From Umezawaea sp049997955 (GTDB lineage: Bacteria; Actinomycetota; Actinomycetes; Mycobacteriales; Pseudonocardiaceae): DNA of 64,000 bases. Of the stretch, positions 8,308 to 16,768 are shown one piece after another. Made by a program: the position numbers and the translations under genes. Position 1 is the stretch's first letter. Each line of letters starts with the position of its first letter. Location of the stretch: the NCBI GenBank assembly GCA_049997955.1, contig JAEBDY010000021.1, forward strand, positions 62,001 to 126,000. The letters run 5' to 3'. A model generated the notes under the pieces. That model saw only the letters and a program-made list of their open reading frames with translations, made no database searches and had not been told where the DNA came from.

Positions 8308-9461
8308 CGCGACAGCTCGCGTTCCAGCGGTGCGCGGAACCGGGGCTGCACCCGAGTGGGGCCGAGCCACGAGGCCAACGTGGCCGCCTCACGGTCGATC
8401 AGCGCCTCGGCGTCGGCGCCCACGTCCTCCAGGAGGCTCCAGACGATCTCGCCGTCCGCGCGCTGCGTCCACGCGCCGACCACCCGGCCGTCGCACCACA
8501 CGGTCGGTCCGGCGTTGCCCATGGTGTCGAACAGCCGCGGGACGTGGGCGGGGGAGAAGTGCCAGTCGCGGTCCCGCCAGCCCATCGCCGTCGAGTCCAG
8601 CCCTGGCAGCAGCGCCACCCACGGTTCGGGTTCCGCGACCGGCGCGGCGTCACCCGGTACGACGTACCCGGTGCCCTCGGCCAGCTCGACCTCCTCCATC
8701 CCGACCAGCGCCTTGCGGGTCGCGGTCAGCGACCAGCCGGTCCACCACTTCAGGTCGGCCACCGTCGCCGGACCGTAGGAGGCGAGCCAGAGCCGGGCGA
8801 GCTCCGCCTGCGCGTCGGCGATGGGGGAGGCGGGCCACGGGGAAGCGGGGGTCCAGCGGAACTGGCTGCTGATCCACGAGCCGCGCGGACGTGCCCGGCG
8901 GATGCGGCCGTCGCAGGCGAGCACGCGGATGATCCGGCTGGACACGTTCTGCTTGGTCTCGTAGGGCTTTCCGGGCGAGACGACGACCTGCTCGCACAAC
9001 GAGGGCACGTCCTGGCCGAGCTGGACGGCGGTCGCCTCACCTCTGGTGCGCAGGGCGTCCAGGACGGCCTGCTCGACGTCGGCGAGCCGCCGGGCGTCCC
9101 AACCCAGGCCGTCGCCGAGGTAGGTCAGGAGCTTCGCGCGTTCCCGCGCCGCGATGGTGACCCCGGTCGAGCCGTACACCAGGGGAGCGAGGTCGGCGGG
9201 CACGACGAACATGGTGCGGCGCATGGCGAGCAGCCGGTGCAGCGTCCTCTCGTCGTACAGCGCGCGCTCCACGGGTTCGTGTCCAGGCGTCCGCAGCCTG
9301 GCCGCGATCGAGAGGAACACGGTGGCCGGATCGGTGGCGTGCACGGCGACGAGCGCGTCCGCGACCTCTTCGACGGTGGGCACGTGCGTCGAGGGCGCCA
9401 GGAGGTGCCGGGTGCCCAGTCGGGCCCGGCGTTGGCGCACGTCGATCCGGGGGAGAGCCAC
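8304..9461 (-). CDS. winged-helix DNA-binding protein of the AlkZ/HTH_42 (DUF1006) family
   Basis: About 385 residues with family landmarks: RTMFVVPADLAPLVYG, the winged-helix block SLCEQVVVSPGKPYETKQNV, LKWWTGWSLTATRKAL and LLPGLDSTAMGWRDRDW near the C-terminus. AlkZ glycosylases unhook DNA crosslinks using a QxQ or QxD pair in an early helix. The equivalent segment here reads VHATDPATVFLS, so that glutamine pair is missing and glycosylase activity is doubtful. The GTG at 9461 is preferred; a TTG at 9473 (MDERVALPR) also fits. The last four bases overlap the end of the convergent nucleotidyltransferase gene. Confidence 0.8.
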   Translation of the reverse strand: MALPRIDVRQRRARLGTRHLLAPSTHVPTVEEVADALVAVHATDPATVFLSIAARLRTPGHEPVERALYDERTLHRLLAMRRTMFVVPADLAPLVYGSTGVTIAARERAKLLTYLGDGLGWDARRLADVEQAVLDALRTRGEATAVQLGQDVPSLCEQVVVSPGKPYETKQNVSSRIIRVLACDGRIRRARPRGSWISSQFRWTPASPWPASPIADAQAELARLWLASYGPATVADLKWWTGWSLTATRKALVGMEEVELAEGTGYVVPGDAAPVAEPEPWVALLPGLDSTAMGWRDRDWHFSPAHVPRLFDTMGNAGPTVWCDGRVVGAWTQRADGEIVWSLLEDVGADAEALIDREAATLASWLGPTRVQPRFRAPLERELSR

Positions 9462-9787
9462 ACGCTCATCCAATCATGTGAAGTGGTCTCTATAACTTCA
9501 GTGTTAACTGAAACTAACTTTTTAGAAAGTAGAGGTCGCCACCATCTTGTTCCCAACATGAGGCACGGCCGCTCCGCAGCCGACAAGCGCAGGGACGGCA
9601 GCGGCGTTCTCCGGTGTGGTGTCGGCGACGGCCGTCCACCCCGGCTCTGTCGCCCGTTCGAGGACCGCGCAGGGCACCCACGCCAATGGTCCGGTCGGTA
9701 GGACTGACGGAGTGGGGCATCGGGCCATCGTGCCGGATGGATCTACGCTGGCCGTGGACAGGCGCATTTCGAACGAGTGGGATTTCG
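9462..9787. other. intergenic region between divergent AlkZ-like and PadR genes
   Basis: 326 bases. The left third contains the AT-rich element at 9489-9517. The rest (about 9520-9787) is GC-rich and has an open minus-strand frame of some 90 codons with plausible composition (ending VGNKMVATSTF at 9522), but I recognise no domain and see no ribosome-binding site. It may be a gene remnant or chance. Confidence 0.4.
9489..9517 (-). promoter_or_regulatory. AT-rich promoter with an operator-like inverted repeat in the spacer
   Basis: On the minus strand TTAGTT (9512-9517) and TATAGA (9489-9494) are 17 bases apart. The spacer and its edge hold TTCAGT-GTTA-ACTGAA (9497-9512), an inverted repeat with 6-base arms. 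It lies 16-28 bases upstream of the candidate starts of the AlkZ-like gene. A near-identical element occurs at 26295-26323. Confidence 0.5.
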
Positions 9788-10378
9788 ATGTCGGCGACAC
9801 GGTTGTTGGTGCTCGGTGTGGTGCGCGGGTACGGCAGCGCCCACGGTTACCTGGTGGGCACCGACCTCGTGGCGTGGGGCGCGGACGAGTGGGCCAACGT
9901 CAAGTGGGGGTCGATCTACCACGCGCTCAAGCAGCTGACCAAGGAAGGCTGTCTCGCCGAAACCCTCGTGCCGCCCGCCCGGACGGACTACCAGCTGACA
10001 GACAAGGGCGAGGTCGAGTACCTGAGGCTGCTGCGGGACTCGGTGAAGCAACCCGACGTGCGGCCGGACATGCTCGGCGCCGGGCTGGCCCTGCTGCCCT
10101 CGCTCACCCGCGAGGAGGCGATCGGGCTGCTCAAGCAGCGGCTGGAGGCGCTGGAGGGCAAGCGCGACTCGGCCCACGACCTCCGGGAGTCGTGGGGTCG
10201 TCCGCCGCACGTGAAGGAGTTGTTCGGGCTGTGGGAGCACACTGCGGCGAGTGGTGTCGCGTGGACGCTCGGCCTGATCGGGCGTCTGGAAGCGGGTGAC
10301 TACCCGATGATGGGGGAGCCCGACTCGCCCGGTCCGGCGGGCAGCTGGCACGACCCGTCGTTGAGCCGCTACCCGTAG
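9788..10378 (+). CDS. PadR-family transcriptional regulator
   Basis: 196 residues. The N-terminal winged helix (residues 1-75) has PadR hallmarks: LLVLGVVRGYGSAHGYLVGTDL, WANVKWGSIYHALKQLTKEG and DYQLTDKGEVEYLRLL. The C-terminal half is a helical dimerisation domain of the larger PadR subgroup (LALLPSLTREEAIGLLKQRL). The ATG at 9788 starts three codons before the conserved helix. A perfect palindrome lies just downstream at 10418-10433 and could be its operator for the following gene. Confidence 0.85.
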   Translation: MSATRLLVLGVVRGYGSAHGYLVGTDLVAWGADEWANVKWGSIYHALKQLTKEGCLAETLVPPARTDYQLTDKGEVEYLRLLRDSVKQPDVRPDMLGAGLALLPSLTREEAIGLLKQRLEALEGKRDSAHDLRESWGRPPHVKELFGLWEHTAASGVAWTLGLIGRLEAGDYPMMGEPDSPGPAGSWHDPSLSRYP

Positions 10379-10708
10379 CCCTCGGTTTGTGTTTTCGATG
10401 GGCACCTTGTCTGCCTTTACTCAAGTTTGAGTAGTTGGAGGGTTTCAGGCACACTCGTCCGGGATGTTCGAGGAGGAGGAGTCCGGACATTCCCGTTTCT
10501 CACCCGATCGAGGAAGATCTGGCGTCCCCACCAGGGGCGGCGACGAACTCGTGTCGCTGGCTCGGGTGACGTCGAGCCTGGTCTCCGGGCACGTCGAGGC
10601 CGGTTGTCGGCCGATCGGCGAGCGGAACTGTCGGTGTTGTTTGGGATGGTGTCGCCGTGGTGGGGCTGACGGTCGGCACCGTCCGAATCTCGTGTGGGAG
10701 GGGCTTTC
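10379..10708. other. intergenic region upstream of the SNF2 gene
   Basis: 330 bases containing the palindrome at 10418-10433. An open plus-strand frame at 10464-10817 is arginine-rich, matches nothing and runs into the SNF2 gene in another frame, so I do not call it. Nothing else was seen. Confidence 0.5.
10418..10433. promoter_or_regulatory. perfect inverted repeat TACTCAA-GT-TTGAGTA
   Basis: Two 7-base arms around a 2-base centre, 40 bases after the PadR stop and about 276 bases before the SNF2 start. The AT content and symmetry suggest a dimeric repressor site, possibly for the adjacent PadR protein. Confidence 0.5.
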
Positions 10709-13414
10709 GTGGGACTGGAACGGTGCGCGGCCGTGTTCGAGGCGGCTGATCCGCCGAGGACGTCGACCGTGGCGTTCTACGGGGTGGACCTGCCGGAGGG
10801 GGAGTTCGGCGAGTTGACGATCGCGGACGCGGAGGGGTGGGTGCGGACCGTGCCCGCGGTGCGGGTGCCGGTCGCCGACGCGGTTCCGGTGCTGAGCCGG
10901 GCGCGCCGGATGGGCGACGCGCACCCGGCCGCGTCGTTCTGGGGTGCGGCCGTGGTGGTGGCGATGCAGTTGGTGGCGCGGGGGCGGTTGCTGCCGTCGG
11001 TGACGGAGGGCGAGTTCGACGCGTGGCGGGTCGGTCCGCTGGAGACGATGGACGTCGAGGTCGTGCGCGCGTTGGCCGCGGCGATGCCGCCGCAGGCCAG
11101 GGCCGTGCCGTTGCTGGGGCGCGATCCGGCGGAGCTGGCGGACGCCGAGGCGCTGGTGCGGGGGTTCATCGACGCGGTGGCGGACGGGATGCCGCGGGGA
11201 GCGGCGGCCGTGCACGCGGTGGGTGCGCCCGCGTTCGCCGCGGCCGCGCCGCAGAAGGTGCCGCACCTGAAGTCGTGGGCGGACAAGGGGGTGCGGATCT
11301 CGCTGCGGATCGAGGGCGACTTCGTCACCGGCCGGTTCCGGGCGGTGGTGCAGGTGCACAGCCTGGCGGATCCGTCGCTGGTGGTGGACGCGGACCGGTT
11401 GTGGGCGGATCGGGCGGCGGGGCGGGCGCGGTTGGACGCGGCGGTGGCGGTGCGGAGGGCGGCGCGGGCGTGGGCGCCGTTGGAGCAGCTGCTGAACGCG
11501 TCGGTGCCCGCCGAGGTCGAGCTGGGTGACGAGGACGTGGCGGACCTGCTGGTCAGGGGGGCGATCAGGCTCGCGGGCGTGGGGGTGGACCTGCACTGGC
11601 CGAAGGACCTGGTGCGGGACCTGACGTCGCGGGCGGTGGTCGAGGGGCAGGCGCCGCCGTCGGACGTGCCGTCGTTCTTCGGTGGTGGTCGGCTGCTGGG
11701 GTTCGACTGGCAGTTGGCGCTGGGCGACGACCCGCTGAGCGAGGCGGAGATGGACCAGCTGGCGGAGGCGCACCGGCCGGTGGTGCGGTTGCGCGACCAG
11801 TGGCTGCTGGTCGATCCGGAGCTGGCGAGGCGTGCGCGGGAGCGGTCGATCAAGCCGTTGACCGCGATCGACGCGCTGGGCGCGGTGCTGACCGGCACGG
11901 CCGAGGTCGACGGCGAGCTGGTGCCGGTGGCCGCGAGCGGGTGGCTGGACGCGCTGCGCGAGCGGATCGAGACGCCGGACGAGGGCGCGGAGGCGGTGGC
12001 GCAGCCGCCCGCGCTGCGAGCGACGTTGCGCGACTACCAGCTGCGCGGGCTTCGGTGGCTGGCCCGGATGACGTCGCTCGGGCTGGGCGGGTGCCTCGCG
12101 GACGACATGGGGCTCGGCAAGACGATCACGTTGATCGCGCTGCACCTGCACCGGGCGAGCGGTCCGACGCTGGTGGTGTGCCCGGCGTCGTTGCTGGGCA
12201 ACTGGGAGCGCGAGATCAGGAGGTTCGCGCCGGGGGTGCCGGTGCGGAGGTTCCACGGCGGGTCGCGGTCCGTGGAGGGGGTGGAGTCCGGGTTCGTGCT
12301 GACGACCTACGGCACGATGCGGCTGGACGCGGCCCGGCTCGGCGAGGTCGACTGGGGGCTGCTGGTCGCGGACGAGGCCCAGCACGTGAAGAACCCCAGG
12401 TCGGGGACGGCGAAGGCGTTGCGGAAGATCCAGGCGCAGGCGCGGGTGGCGTTGACGGGCACGCCGGTGGAGAACAACCTGTCGGAGTTGTGGGCGATCC
12501 TCGACTGGACCACGCCGGGGCTGCTCGGGTCCTTGGCGTCGTTCCGGTCGCGGTGGGCGAAACCGATCGAGGGCGATTCGGACAGCGAGGTCGCGGAGCG
12601 GCTGGGTCGGCTGGTGCGGCCGTTCCTGCTGCGCAGGCGCAAGTCGGATCCCGGGATCGCGCCCGAGCTGCCGCCCAAGACCGAGACGGACCAGCCGGTC
12701 GCGCTGACCCGTGAGCAGGCGGCGCTGTACGAGGCGACGGTGCGGGAGCTGATGGCGGAGATCGCCAAGGGCGGCGGCAGCGACATGGCGCGCCGCGGGT
12801 TGATCGTCAAGCTGCTCACCGGGCTCAAGCAGATCTGCAACCACCCGGCGCAGTACCTGAAGGAGAGCAGTCCGCGGCTGGTCGGGCGGTCCGGGAAGCT
12901 GGAGCTGCTCGACGAGCTGCTGGACACGATCCTGGCCGAGGACGGCGCGGTGCTGGTGTTCACCCAGTACGTGGCGATGGCCCGGCTGATCGAACGGCAC
13001 CTGGCCGACCGGGGCGTGGCGACCCAGTTCCTGCACGGCGGCACGCCCGTGGTGAAGCGGGAGAAGCTGGTGCAGCGGTTCCAGGACGGGGAGGTGCCGG
13101 TGTTCCTGCTGTCGCTGAAGGCGGCGGGCACCGGTCTCAACCTCACCCGTGCCGACCACGTCGTGCACTACGACCGCTGGTGGAACCCGGCCGTCGAGGA
13201 CCAGGCGACCGACCGCGCCTACCGGATCGGCCAGACCAGACCGGTGCAGGTGCACCGGCTGATCGCCGAGGGGACGGTGGAGGACCGGATCGCCGAGATG
13301 CTGGCGGCCAAGCGGCAGCTGGCCGACGCGGTGCTCGCGGGCGGCGAAGCCGCGTTGACCGAGCTGTCCGACGCCGAACTGGCGGACCTGGTCGAGTTGA
13401 GGAGCGGGCGATGA
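10709..13414 (+). CDS. SNF2-family DEAD-like helicase/translocase
   Basis: 901 residues. The N-terminal 400 residues are a bacterial SNF2-associated domain, followed by a two-lobed ATPase. Motif I is DDMGLGKTITL (GLGKT about 468-472) and motif II is DEAQ (555-558). Motif III is ALTGTPVENNLSELWAILDW, and the C-terminal motifs are VLVFTQYVAM and DRWWNPAVEDQATDRAYRIG. These proteins move along double-stranded DNA and remodel protein-DNA complexes. GTG 10709 is chosen because GGGAGGGG lies 6-13 bases upstream. The end overlaps the SWIM-protein ATG by four bases, as usual for this pair. Confidence 0.93.
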   Translation: MGLERCAAVFEAADPPRTSTVAFYGVDLPEGEFGELTIADAEGWVRTVPAVRVPVADAVPVLSRARRMGDAHPAASFWGAAVVVAMQLVARGRLLPSVTEGEFDAWRVGPLETMDVEVVRALAAAMPPQARAVPLLGRDPAELADAEALVRGFIDAVADGMPRGAAAVHAVGAPAFAAAAPQKVPHLKSWADKGVRISLRIEGDFVTGRFRAVVQVHSLADPSLVVDADRLWADRAAGRARLDAAVAVRRAARAWAPLEQLLNASVPAEVELGDEDVADLLVRGAIRLAGVGVDLHWPKDLVRDLTSRAVVEGQAPPSDVPSFFGGGRLLGFDWQLALGDDPLSEAEMDQLAEAHRPVVRLRDQWLLVDPELARRARERSIKPLTAIDALGAVLTGTAEVDGELVPVAASGWLDALRERIETPDEGAEAVAQPPALRATLRDYQLRGLRWLARMTSLGLGGCLADDMGLGKTITLIALHLHRASGPTLVVCPASLLGNWEREIRRFAPGVPVRRFHGGSRSVEGVESGFVLTTYGTMRLDAARLGEVDWGLLVADEAQHVKNPRSGTAKALRKIQAQARVALTGTPVENNLSELWAILDWTTPGLLGSLASFRSRWAKPIEGDSDSEVAERLGRLVRPFLLRRRKSDPGIAPELPPKTETDQPVALTREQAALYEATVRELMAEIAKGGGSDMARRGLIVKLLTGLKQICNHPAQYLKESSPRLVGRSGKLELLDELLDTILAEDGAVLVFTQYVAMARLIERHLADRGVATQFLHGGTPVVKREKLVQRFQDGEVPVFLLSLKAAGTGLNLTRADHVVHYDRWWNPAVEDQATDRAYRIGQTRPVQVHRLIAEGTVEDRIAEMLAAKRQLADAVLAGGEAALTELSDAELADLVELRSGR

Positions 13415-14556
13415 CCGATCGGGTCAGGGGCTACCCGGCGTTCCCGAAGGGGCCGCGGCGAGCCCGCACGTGGTGGGGGAAGGCGTGGCTGCAGGCGGTC
13501 GAGGACACCTCCCTCGACCAGGCCCAGATGCGGATGGGGCGGAAGTTCTCCGTCGCGGGCATCGTCGGGACGATCACGGTCAGCCCCGGCAGGCTGGCGG
13601 CGACCGTCTACGACACGGAGGACACCTACCGGACGTCGGTGTCGCTGACGCCGTTGTCGGACGCCGAGTGGGGGAGGTTCCTCGCCCAGGTCGGGGCGAA
13701 GGCCGGGCACATCGCGGCGTTGATCGACGGCGACATGCCGCACGACCTGGTCGCCGCGGCCGACGACGCGGGCGTGCAACTGCTGCCCGGCATCGGCGAC
13801 CTCGACCCGGAGTGCACCTGCCCCGGCTGGGAGCTGCCGTGCAGGCACGCGGCGGCGCTCTGCAACCAGGCGTCGTGGCTGCTCGACGCCGACCCGTGGG
13901 TGCTGCTGCTCCTGCGCGGCCGCGAGCAGGACGAGGTCCTGGCCGAGTTGAGGCTCAGCGACGACCGGGAGGCCCCGTCGGCGGGGTTCCTCGCGACGGA
14001 GGTGTTCGCCGCGCCCGCGGTTCCGCTGCCCGAGCCGCCGCCGATCGTCGAACTCGGACCGCTGCCGGTGTTCGACCCGGTGCCGGGTGTCGACGTGGAG
14101 GCGTTGGGCTGGTTGGTGGCCGACGCGGCGGCGCGGGCGAGGGAACTGCTCGTGACGGGGGAGTCGCCCGAGCTGGACGAGTGGCACGACCGGGTGCGGA
14201 TGGCGTGCACGGTCGCCGACCCGCGCTTGACCGCCAGACTCGCCGCTGTCGGTCCCGGTCTGCCCCGTGCGATGCGCGCGTGGGGGTACGGCGGGTCGGC
14301 CGGGTTGACCGTCCTCGACACCTCGTGGTCGCCGTCGAAGGCCGAAGCGGCCAGAGCGCGGCGGGCGTGGGAGGGCGAGGAGTTGCCGCCCGCGACCGTG
14401 TGGCGGAACCGCTGGACCGTCGAGTCCGAGGGCCTGCAACTCCGCTTCGGCCGCGACGGCCGCTGGTACCCCTACCGCGAGGAGGGAGGTGATTGGTGGC
14501 CGGCAGGTCCGCCCGACCGTGATCCGGCAGCCGCGTTGTCCGAGCTCATGGCCTGA
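13411..14556 (+). CDS. SWIM zinc-finger protein
   Basis: 381 residues. The zinc site is C135-x-C137-x6-C144-x-H146 (ECTCPGWELPCRHAA), the SWIM signature. The N-terminus (KGPRRARTWWGKAWLQAVED and GRKFSVAGIVGTITVSPG) matches proteins encoded next to bacterial SNF2 helicases. They are thought to be DNA- or protein-binding partners, since the eukaryotic SWIM proteins act with SWI2/SNF2 ATPases. Start ATG 13411 overlaps the helicase TGA. Its own 3' end is followed by a hairpin at 14559-14588. Confidence 0.9.
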   Translation: MTDRVRGYPAFPKGPRRARTWWGKAWLQAVEDTSLDQAQMRMGRKFSVAGIVGTITVSPGRLAATVYDTEDTYRTSVSLTPLSDAEWGRFLAQVGAKAGHIAALIDGDMPHDLVAAADDAGVQLLPGIGDLDPECTCPGWELPCRHAAALCNQASWLLDADPWVLLLLRGREQDEVLAELRLSDDREAPSAGFLATEVFAAPAVPLPEPPPIVELGPLPVFDPVPGVDVEALGWLVADAAARARELLVTGESPELDEWHDRVRMACTVADPRLTARLAAVGPGLPRAMRAWGYGGSAGLTVLDTSWSPSKAEAARARRAWEGEELPPATVWRNRWTVESEGLQLRFGRDGRWYPYREEGGDWWPAGPPDRDPAAALSELMA

Positions 14557-14558
14557 TT

Positions 14559-14588
14559 CACCACACCTGTGGTACCACGGGTGTGGTG
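14559..14588 (+). terminator. hairpin after the SNF2-SWIM operon
   Basis: Arms CACCACACCTGTGG and CCACGGGTGTGGTG with a 2-base loop (TA) and one G-U pair in RNA. It begins three bases after the SWIM stop codon. There is no U-tract, as is common in actinomycetes. Confidence 0.65.
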
Positions 14589-14719
14589 GTCTGAGGCCGG
14601 TCGCCGCCGACACCAGCAGCGTAGTGCGAAGTCCTGATTCAGTCGCCCACCGAGATCGCACCGGAAGGCATGCCGTGCGGTCCTGGTGAGGACTGGAGTC
14701 CTGGGGGAATGCTGCGCTC

Positions 14720-14803
14720 GGATGCCGGATGCCGGATGCCGGATGCCGGATGCCGGATGCCGGATGCCGGATGCCGGATGCCGGATGCCGGATGCCGGAT
14801 GCC
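14720..14803. repeat. 12 perfect tandem copies of GGATGCC
   Basis: A 7-bp unit repeated 12 times without interruption over 84 bases. Because 7 is not a multiple of 3, all frames stay open and give MPDAGCR-type repeats, which are not evidence of a gene. A second, related array lies at 14851-14871. Confidence 0.95.
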
Positions 14804-14850
14804 GGCGAATACCGAGTGTTGGCGGTAGCCGCCGGGTGGCAAGTGTCGCC

Positions 14851-14871
14851 GGGAGCCGGGAGCCGGGAGCC
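14851..14871. repeat. three tandem copies of GGGAGCC
   Basis: A heptamer differing at two positions from the GGATGCC array 47 bases upstream, repeated three times and followed by GGGGG. Both arrays probably arose by slippage. Confidence 0.85.
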
Positions 14872-15394
14872 GGGGGAGAGGAGGAGGGAGGTAGCAGGCG
14901 CTGGGTGCCTGGTGGGATCGGGTGCCGTGTGTTCGGTGGTGACGGTTCGCGGGCCGGTGATGGTGTCGGTCGAATTTGACGATGCGGTGGTTCTGGTCTT
15001 CAGCGTGCCAAAGCGGCCGAGGATGGTGTGGGTCGAAGCCTGCGCCAAGTCGGCTGGCTGAGCTGCGCTGACCCTGGCGCTCGGCCTCGTCGGTTGGAGC
15101 GGTGCTGGCACTGCGGGCTGCCGGTGGATGGGCAAGCCTGTCCGTCGGCCGGTCCGGAGATGGGCTCGCGGTGACGTGTGCCTGCTGGGGTGATGGCCCG
15201 GTGCTTCACGGGGCTTTGGCTGGGGTGAAGGTGCCCAGTTGGCGTCCTGTGCTGTCCGTGCTGGGTGTCGTGCGGCCTCGCAGCCGCGGCCAGGCACCGG
15301 GGCTGTGCTCGCGGTTCGCGGTGGCGTGGGTGAGGGCGTGCGGGGGCGGCGCTCGGGTTGTCGGCCCGTGCGCTCGAGGGTCTCGGGCGGCTGG

Positions 15395-15607
15395 CTAGAT
15401 GCTCAGGCCGGGCATGGTTGCCGCTGTGCGGCGGCGGCGTAGCCAGATCTTGCGGGTGCCGTCGCCGTAGAGGAGCACGCGGGAGAGTTCCCAGCCTGCG
15501 AACTCCGCGAGGGTGCCGAGTTGGGTCGTTGCGGTTCGACGGGAGACGCCGGGAGGCAGGCGCAGCGGCCGGTACTCCCAATCCCCGTCGGTGACTCCTT
15601 CGTTCAC
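15395..15607 (-). CDS. DUF5703 family small protein
   Basis: 70 residues with the conserved block YRPLRLPPGVSRRTATTQLG, then EFAGWELSRVLLYGDGTRKIWLRRR. It matches the short actinobacterial DUF5703 proteins in length and motif. The function is unknown. It starts with GTG (complement of 15605-15607), overlapping the TGA of the upstream lipoprotein gene by four bases, which indicates coupled translation. Confidence 0.8.
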   Translation of the reverse strand: MNEGVTDGDWEYRPLRLPPGVSRRTATTQLGTLAEFAGWELSRVLLYGDGTRKIWLRRRRTAATMPGLSI

Positions 15608-16575
15608 GGCGAGATCACCTGTATCCCTTGGCCGTCCGCGGATGCGATGAACACCCGCCCACTACCTGGATCGACCGCCACCGAATCGGGCTGGCGGACG
15701 GTGGCGAAACGGAACTTCTCGACCGGTTCGCCACCGGCGACGTGGTAGGCAACCACCTCGTTCTTCTCGGTGAGCGTCACCCACGCCAGATCGGTGCGCG
15801 GGTCGTAGGCGAGCCCGTAGGGGCCGCCCGGCACGGGGTAGCGCTGACGCATGATCAGCGGGTCCGCGGTGAAGGCGAGGAGTTCGCCTCCGCGGGTGTC
15901 GGTGACCAGGACACGGCCGAAGCGGTCGGTGACCGCGTTCGTGGCGCCGTCGCCCGCTCGGAGTCCGGCGCCGAGGTTGTCGGTTGCCGGGTCGAGGTCG
16001 AAGACGGCGCTGCGGAGGCGGTCGAGGACGACGATGTGGTCGCCGACGACGAGTACCTGGTCCGGGCTGGTGACGGGGCCGACCTGGCGGTCGCCGATGC
16101 GGACGGAGCGCGCGTCCCGCTGGGCGACGACGGGCTGGTCGCCGAGGGTGGCCACGTCGACCGGGCCGCCGTCGACCGACCTGCTGGTGGTCGTGGCGTC
16201 GGCGGTGTTGATGCTGAGGACGACGCCGCTGGTGGGCACGGTCGCCTCGACGCGGTCACCGGCGGTGGTGAGGCGGGCGGCGGGACCGGGGAGGGCGACG
16301 GTCCTGGGTGCCGTGTCGGGCAGCGCGTAGAGCTGGACGGACGGCGGGTCCTGCACCGCGACGGCCAGGACGCCGCCCGTGAAGGCCAGCGCGGTGGCGT
16401 TGCCGGTCAGCGGGAGCACCGTGCCGGCGGGGGTGGCCGACTGGTCCGGGGAGGTCGCGGGGGTCGCCGCCACGAGGGTGGCCGCGACCTGCAGCGGGTC
16501 GTTCGGCTCGTCGCTCTTGGCGCAGCCACCGACCATTACCGCTCCGGTGAGCAGTGCAGCGGCCAGTCGACGCAA
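15604..16575 (-). CDS. beta-propeller lipoprotein (YncE/SMP-30-like)
   Basis: 323 residues. The signal sequence MRRLAAALLTGAVMVGGC has a lipobox with Cys18. The mature part shows repeated propeller-blade motifs: VAVQDPPSVQLYALPD, GGPYGLAYDPRTDLAWVTLTE and RQPDSVAVDPGSGRVFIAS. It is probably an extracytoplasmic seven-bladed propeller that binds a ligand or protein; no catalytic function is evident. The start is TTG (16573-16575), preceded by GGGAGG with seven bases of spacing; upstream in-frame starts lie before the signal peptide. DUF5703 follows with a four-base overlap. Confidence 0.8.
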   Translation of the reverse strand: MRRLAAALLTGAVMVGGCAKSDEPNDPLQVAATLVAATPATSPDQSATPAGTVLPLTGNATALAFTGGVLAVAVQDPPSVQLYALPDTAPRTVALPGPAARLTTAGDRVEATVPTSGVVLSINTADATTTSRSVDGGPVDVATLGDQPVVAQRDARSVRIGDRQVGPVTSPDQVLVVGDHIVVLDRLRSAVFDLDPATDNLGAGLRAGDGATNAVTDRFGRVLVTDTRGGELLAFTADPLIMRQRYPVPGGPYGLAYDPRTDLAWVTLTEKNEVVAYHVAGGEPVEKFRFATVRQPDSVAVDPGSGRVFIASADGQGIQVISP

Positions 16576-16768
16576 CGTGGAACCTCCCAGCGGCCGGGTG
16601 ACCCCGGTACCCCATTCGCGAAACGTCCCTCCAGCATCCACGACGAAACCGTCGCGGTCACCTCCGGGGGCGGGTGTTCTCGTTGGTCCACGAAGGTGAT
16701 ATTCGGCCGCTCGGCGTAGCACCGCACGCCGGCGGGCGACCATCGGAGTAGGCGAGGGAGGGCGTGGG

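Larger units (their letters stand above)
14557..15394. other. 838-base stretch without a recognisable gene
   Basis: The left end holds the terminator hairpin, followed by two heptanucleotide arrays (14720-14803 and 14851-14871). From about 14900 to 15394 every frame gives Arg/Gly/Ala-rich sequence without domain, ribosome-binding site or plausible codon use. I see no RNA gene. Confidence 0.6.

Noticed and set aside
10464..10817. Open frame upstream of and overlapping the SNF2 start
   Set aside because: Arg/Cys-rich, overlaps the SNF2 gene in another frame and matches nothing known.
10445..13255. A 936-codon open frame opposite the SNF2 gene
   Set aside because: Composition of an antisense shadow (Arg, His, Pro, Gln); the SNF2 motifs are all on the plus strand.
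14720..14803. Possible CRISPR array
   Set aside because: The repeats are 7 bp and contiguous, with no spacers and no cas genes.
14686..14979. Repeat-containing open frame encoding MPDAGCR repeats
   Set aside because: A heptamer array keeps every frame open; no ribosome-binding site and no conserved flanks.
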